From contig FTLJ01000332.1 in assembly GCA_900155495.1 (NCBI GenBank), positions 8,951 to 27,337 of the forward strand: 18,387 nucleotides of DNA, read 5' to 3'. The position numbers and the translations under genes were made by a program. Positions 18,218 to 18,387 of this stretch are shown piece after piece; within the stretch, counting starts at the first letter, position 1; each line of letters starts with the position of its first letter. Below the pieces are notes generated by a model. The model ran no database searches. It had not been told where the DNA came from and saw nothing but the letters and a program-made list of their open reading frames with translations. Source of the stretch: Porogramme epimiltina. Its lineage: Eukaryota > Basidiomycota > Agaricomycetes > Polyporales > Polyporaceae.

Positions 18218-18387
18218 ATGGCCCTCCCGCTTACCATCCCCGATTCCCCCTCCGCCGGCAACTCGCCCTCCTCCACCGACACTAACGGCCCCCAGACCCC
18301 CGTCTCCCCCGACTCCTCCGTCCAGACCCTCGCCCTCCCGCCCCCCGTCGACGGCGCCCAGTCCGCCCAGTCCTCCTCCCCCAACAG
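18218..18387 (+). CDS. N-terminus of a Ser/Pro-rich protein, cut by the right edge
   Basis: The ATG lies in a good context (CACGCCATGGCC) after a pyrimidine-rich leader. The 56 codons present encode a low-complexity acidic Ser/Pro/Thr segment beginning MALPLTIPDSPSAGNSPSS, with SP and TP pairs that could be phosphorylation sites. Codon third positions are almost all C or G, as in well-expressed basidiomycete genes. Such leaders are common in transcription factors and kinases, but nothing here identifies the family. The last bases (CCCAACAG) could belong to an exon running on. Confidence 0.65.
   Translation, partial: MALPLTIPDSPSAGNSPSSTDTNGPQTPVSPDSSVQTLALPPPVDGAQSAQSSSPN

Noticed and set aside
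1..18387. CRISPR array, bacterial operon, complete transposon or rRNA
   Set aside because: No regularly spaced repeats, no terminal inverted repeats with a transposase frame, and no rRNA-like sequence seen. The introns mark this as eukaryotic DNA.

Overview
The window looks like nuclear DNA of a filamentous basidiomycete, probably a wood-decay Agaricomycete; an order such as Polyporales is only a guess. Coding regions are broken by many short GT-AG introns (about 48-73 bp), GC content is high, and the families seen (OTT_1508-like deaminase, HCxxGKDR lipid/tyrosine phosphatases, MUB1/SamB, Trs65) are typical of such genomes. All gene models were spliced by hand and checked only for reading-frame continuity and resemblance to families I know; no database search was possible.

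Layout. (1) 1-4216: a gene graveyard on the minus strand. Two diverged, broken copies of part of a MUB1/SamB-like gene (A about 2894-3700; B about 930 to beyond the left edge) flank a broken Trs65-like (TRAPPII subunit) gene at 972-2880. An unrecognised coding fragment (3700-4216) is fused in front of copy A. A 22-bp near-palindrome centred on TGACGTCA, next to TATATAAG, lies at the Trs65/copy-B junction. (2) 4217-5824: mostly non-coding, with two perfect hairpin palindromes and one doubtful proline-rich reading frame. (3) 5825-7788, minus: an apparently intact six-exon gene for a 562-residue OTT_1508-like deaminase. (4) 8591-9345, minus: an apparently intact five-exon gene for a 172-residue hotdog-fold thioesterase that is invisible as a single long reading frame. 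(5) 9813-10968 (plus) and 11117-12230 (minus): two tail-to-tail paralogous six-exon phosphatase genes with identical internal exon lengths and HCxxGKDR active sites, 148 bp apart. (6) 12231 to about 18217: some 6 kb without a convincing gene, GC-rich, with a purine-rich, G4-forming stretch that switches to a pyrimidine-rich leader at about 17.65-17.69 kb. (7) 18218-18387, plus: the start of a Ser/Pro-rich protein cut by the right edge.

No shared pathway links the intact genes. The thioesterase and phosphatase 1 are divergent and share a 467-bp promoter region. The strongest candidates for unusual biology are the intact deaminase, from a family related to bacterial conflict deaminases, and the duplicated phosphatase pair. 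The left 4.2 kb records duplication followed by decay.
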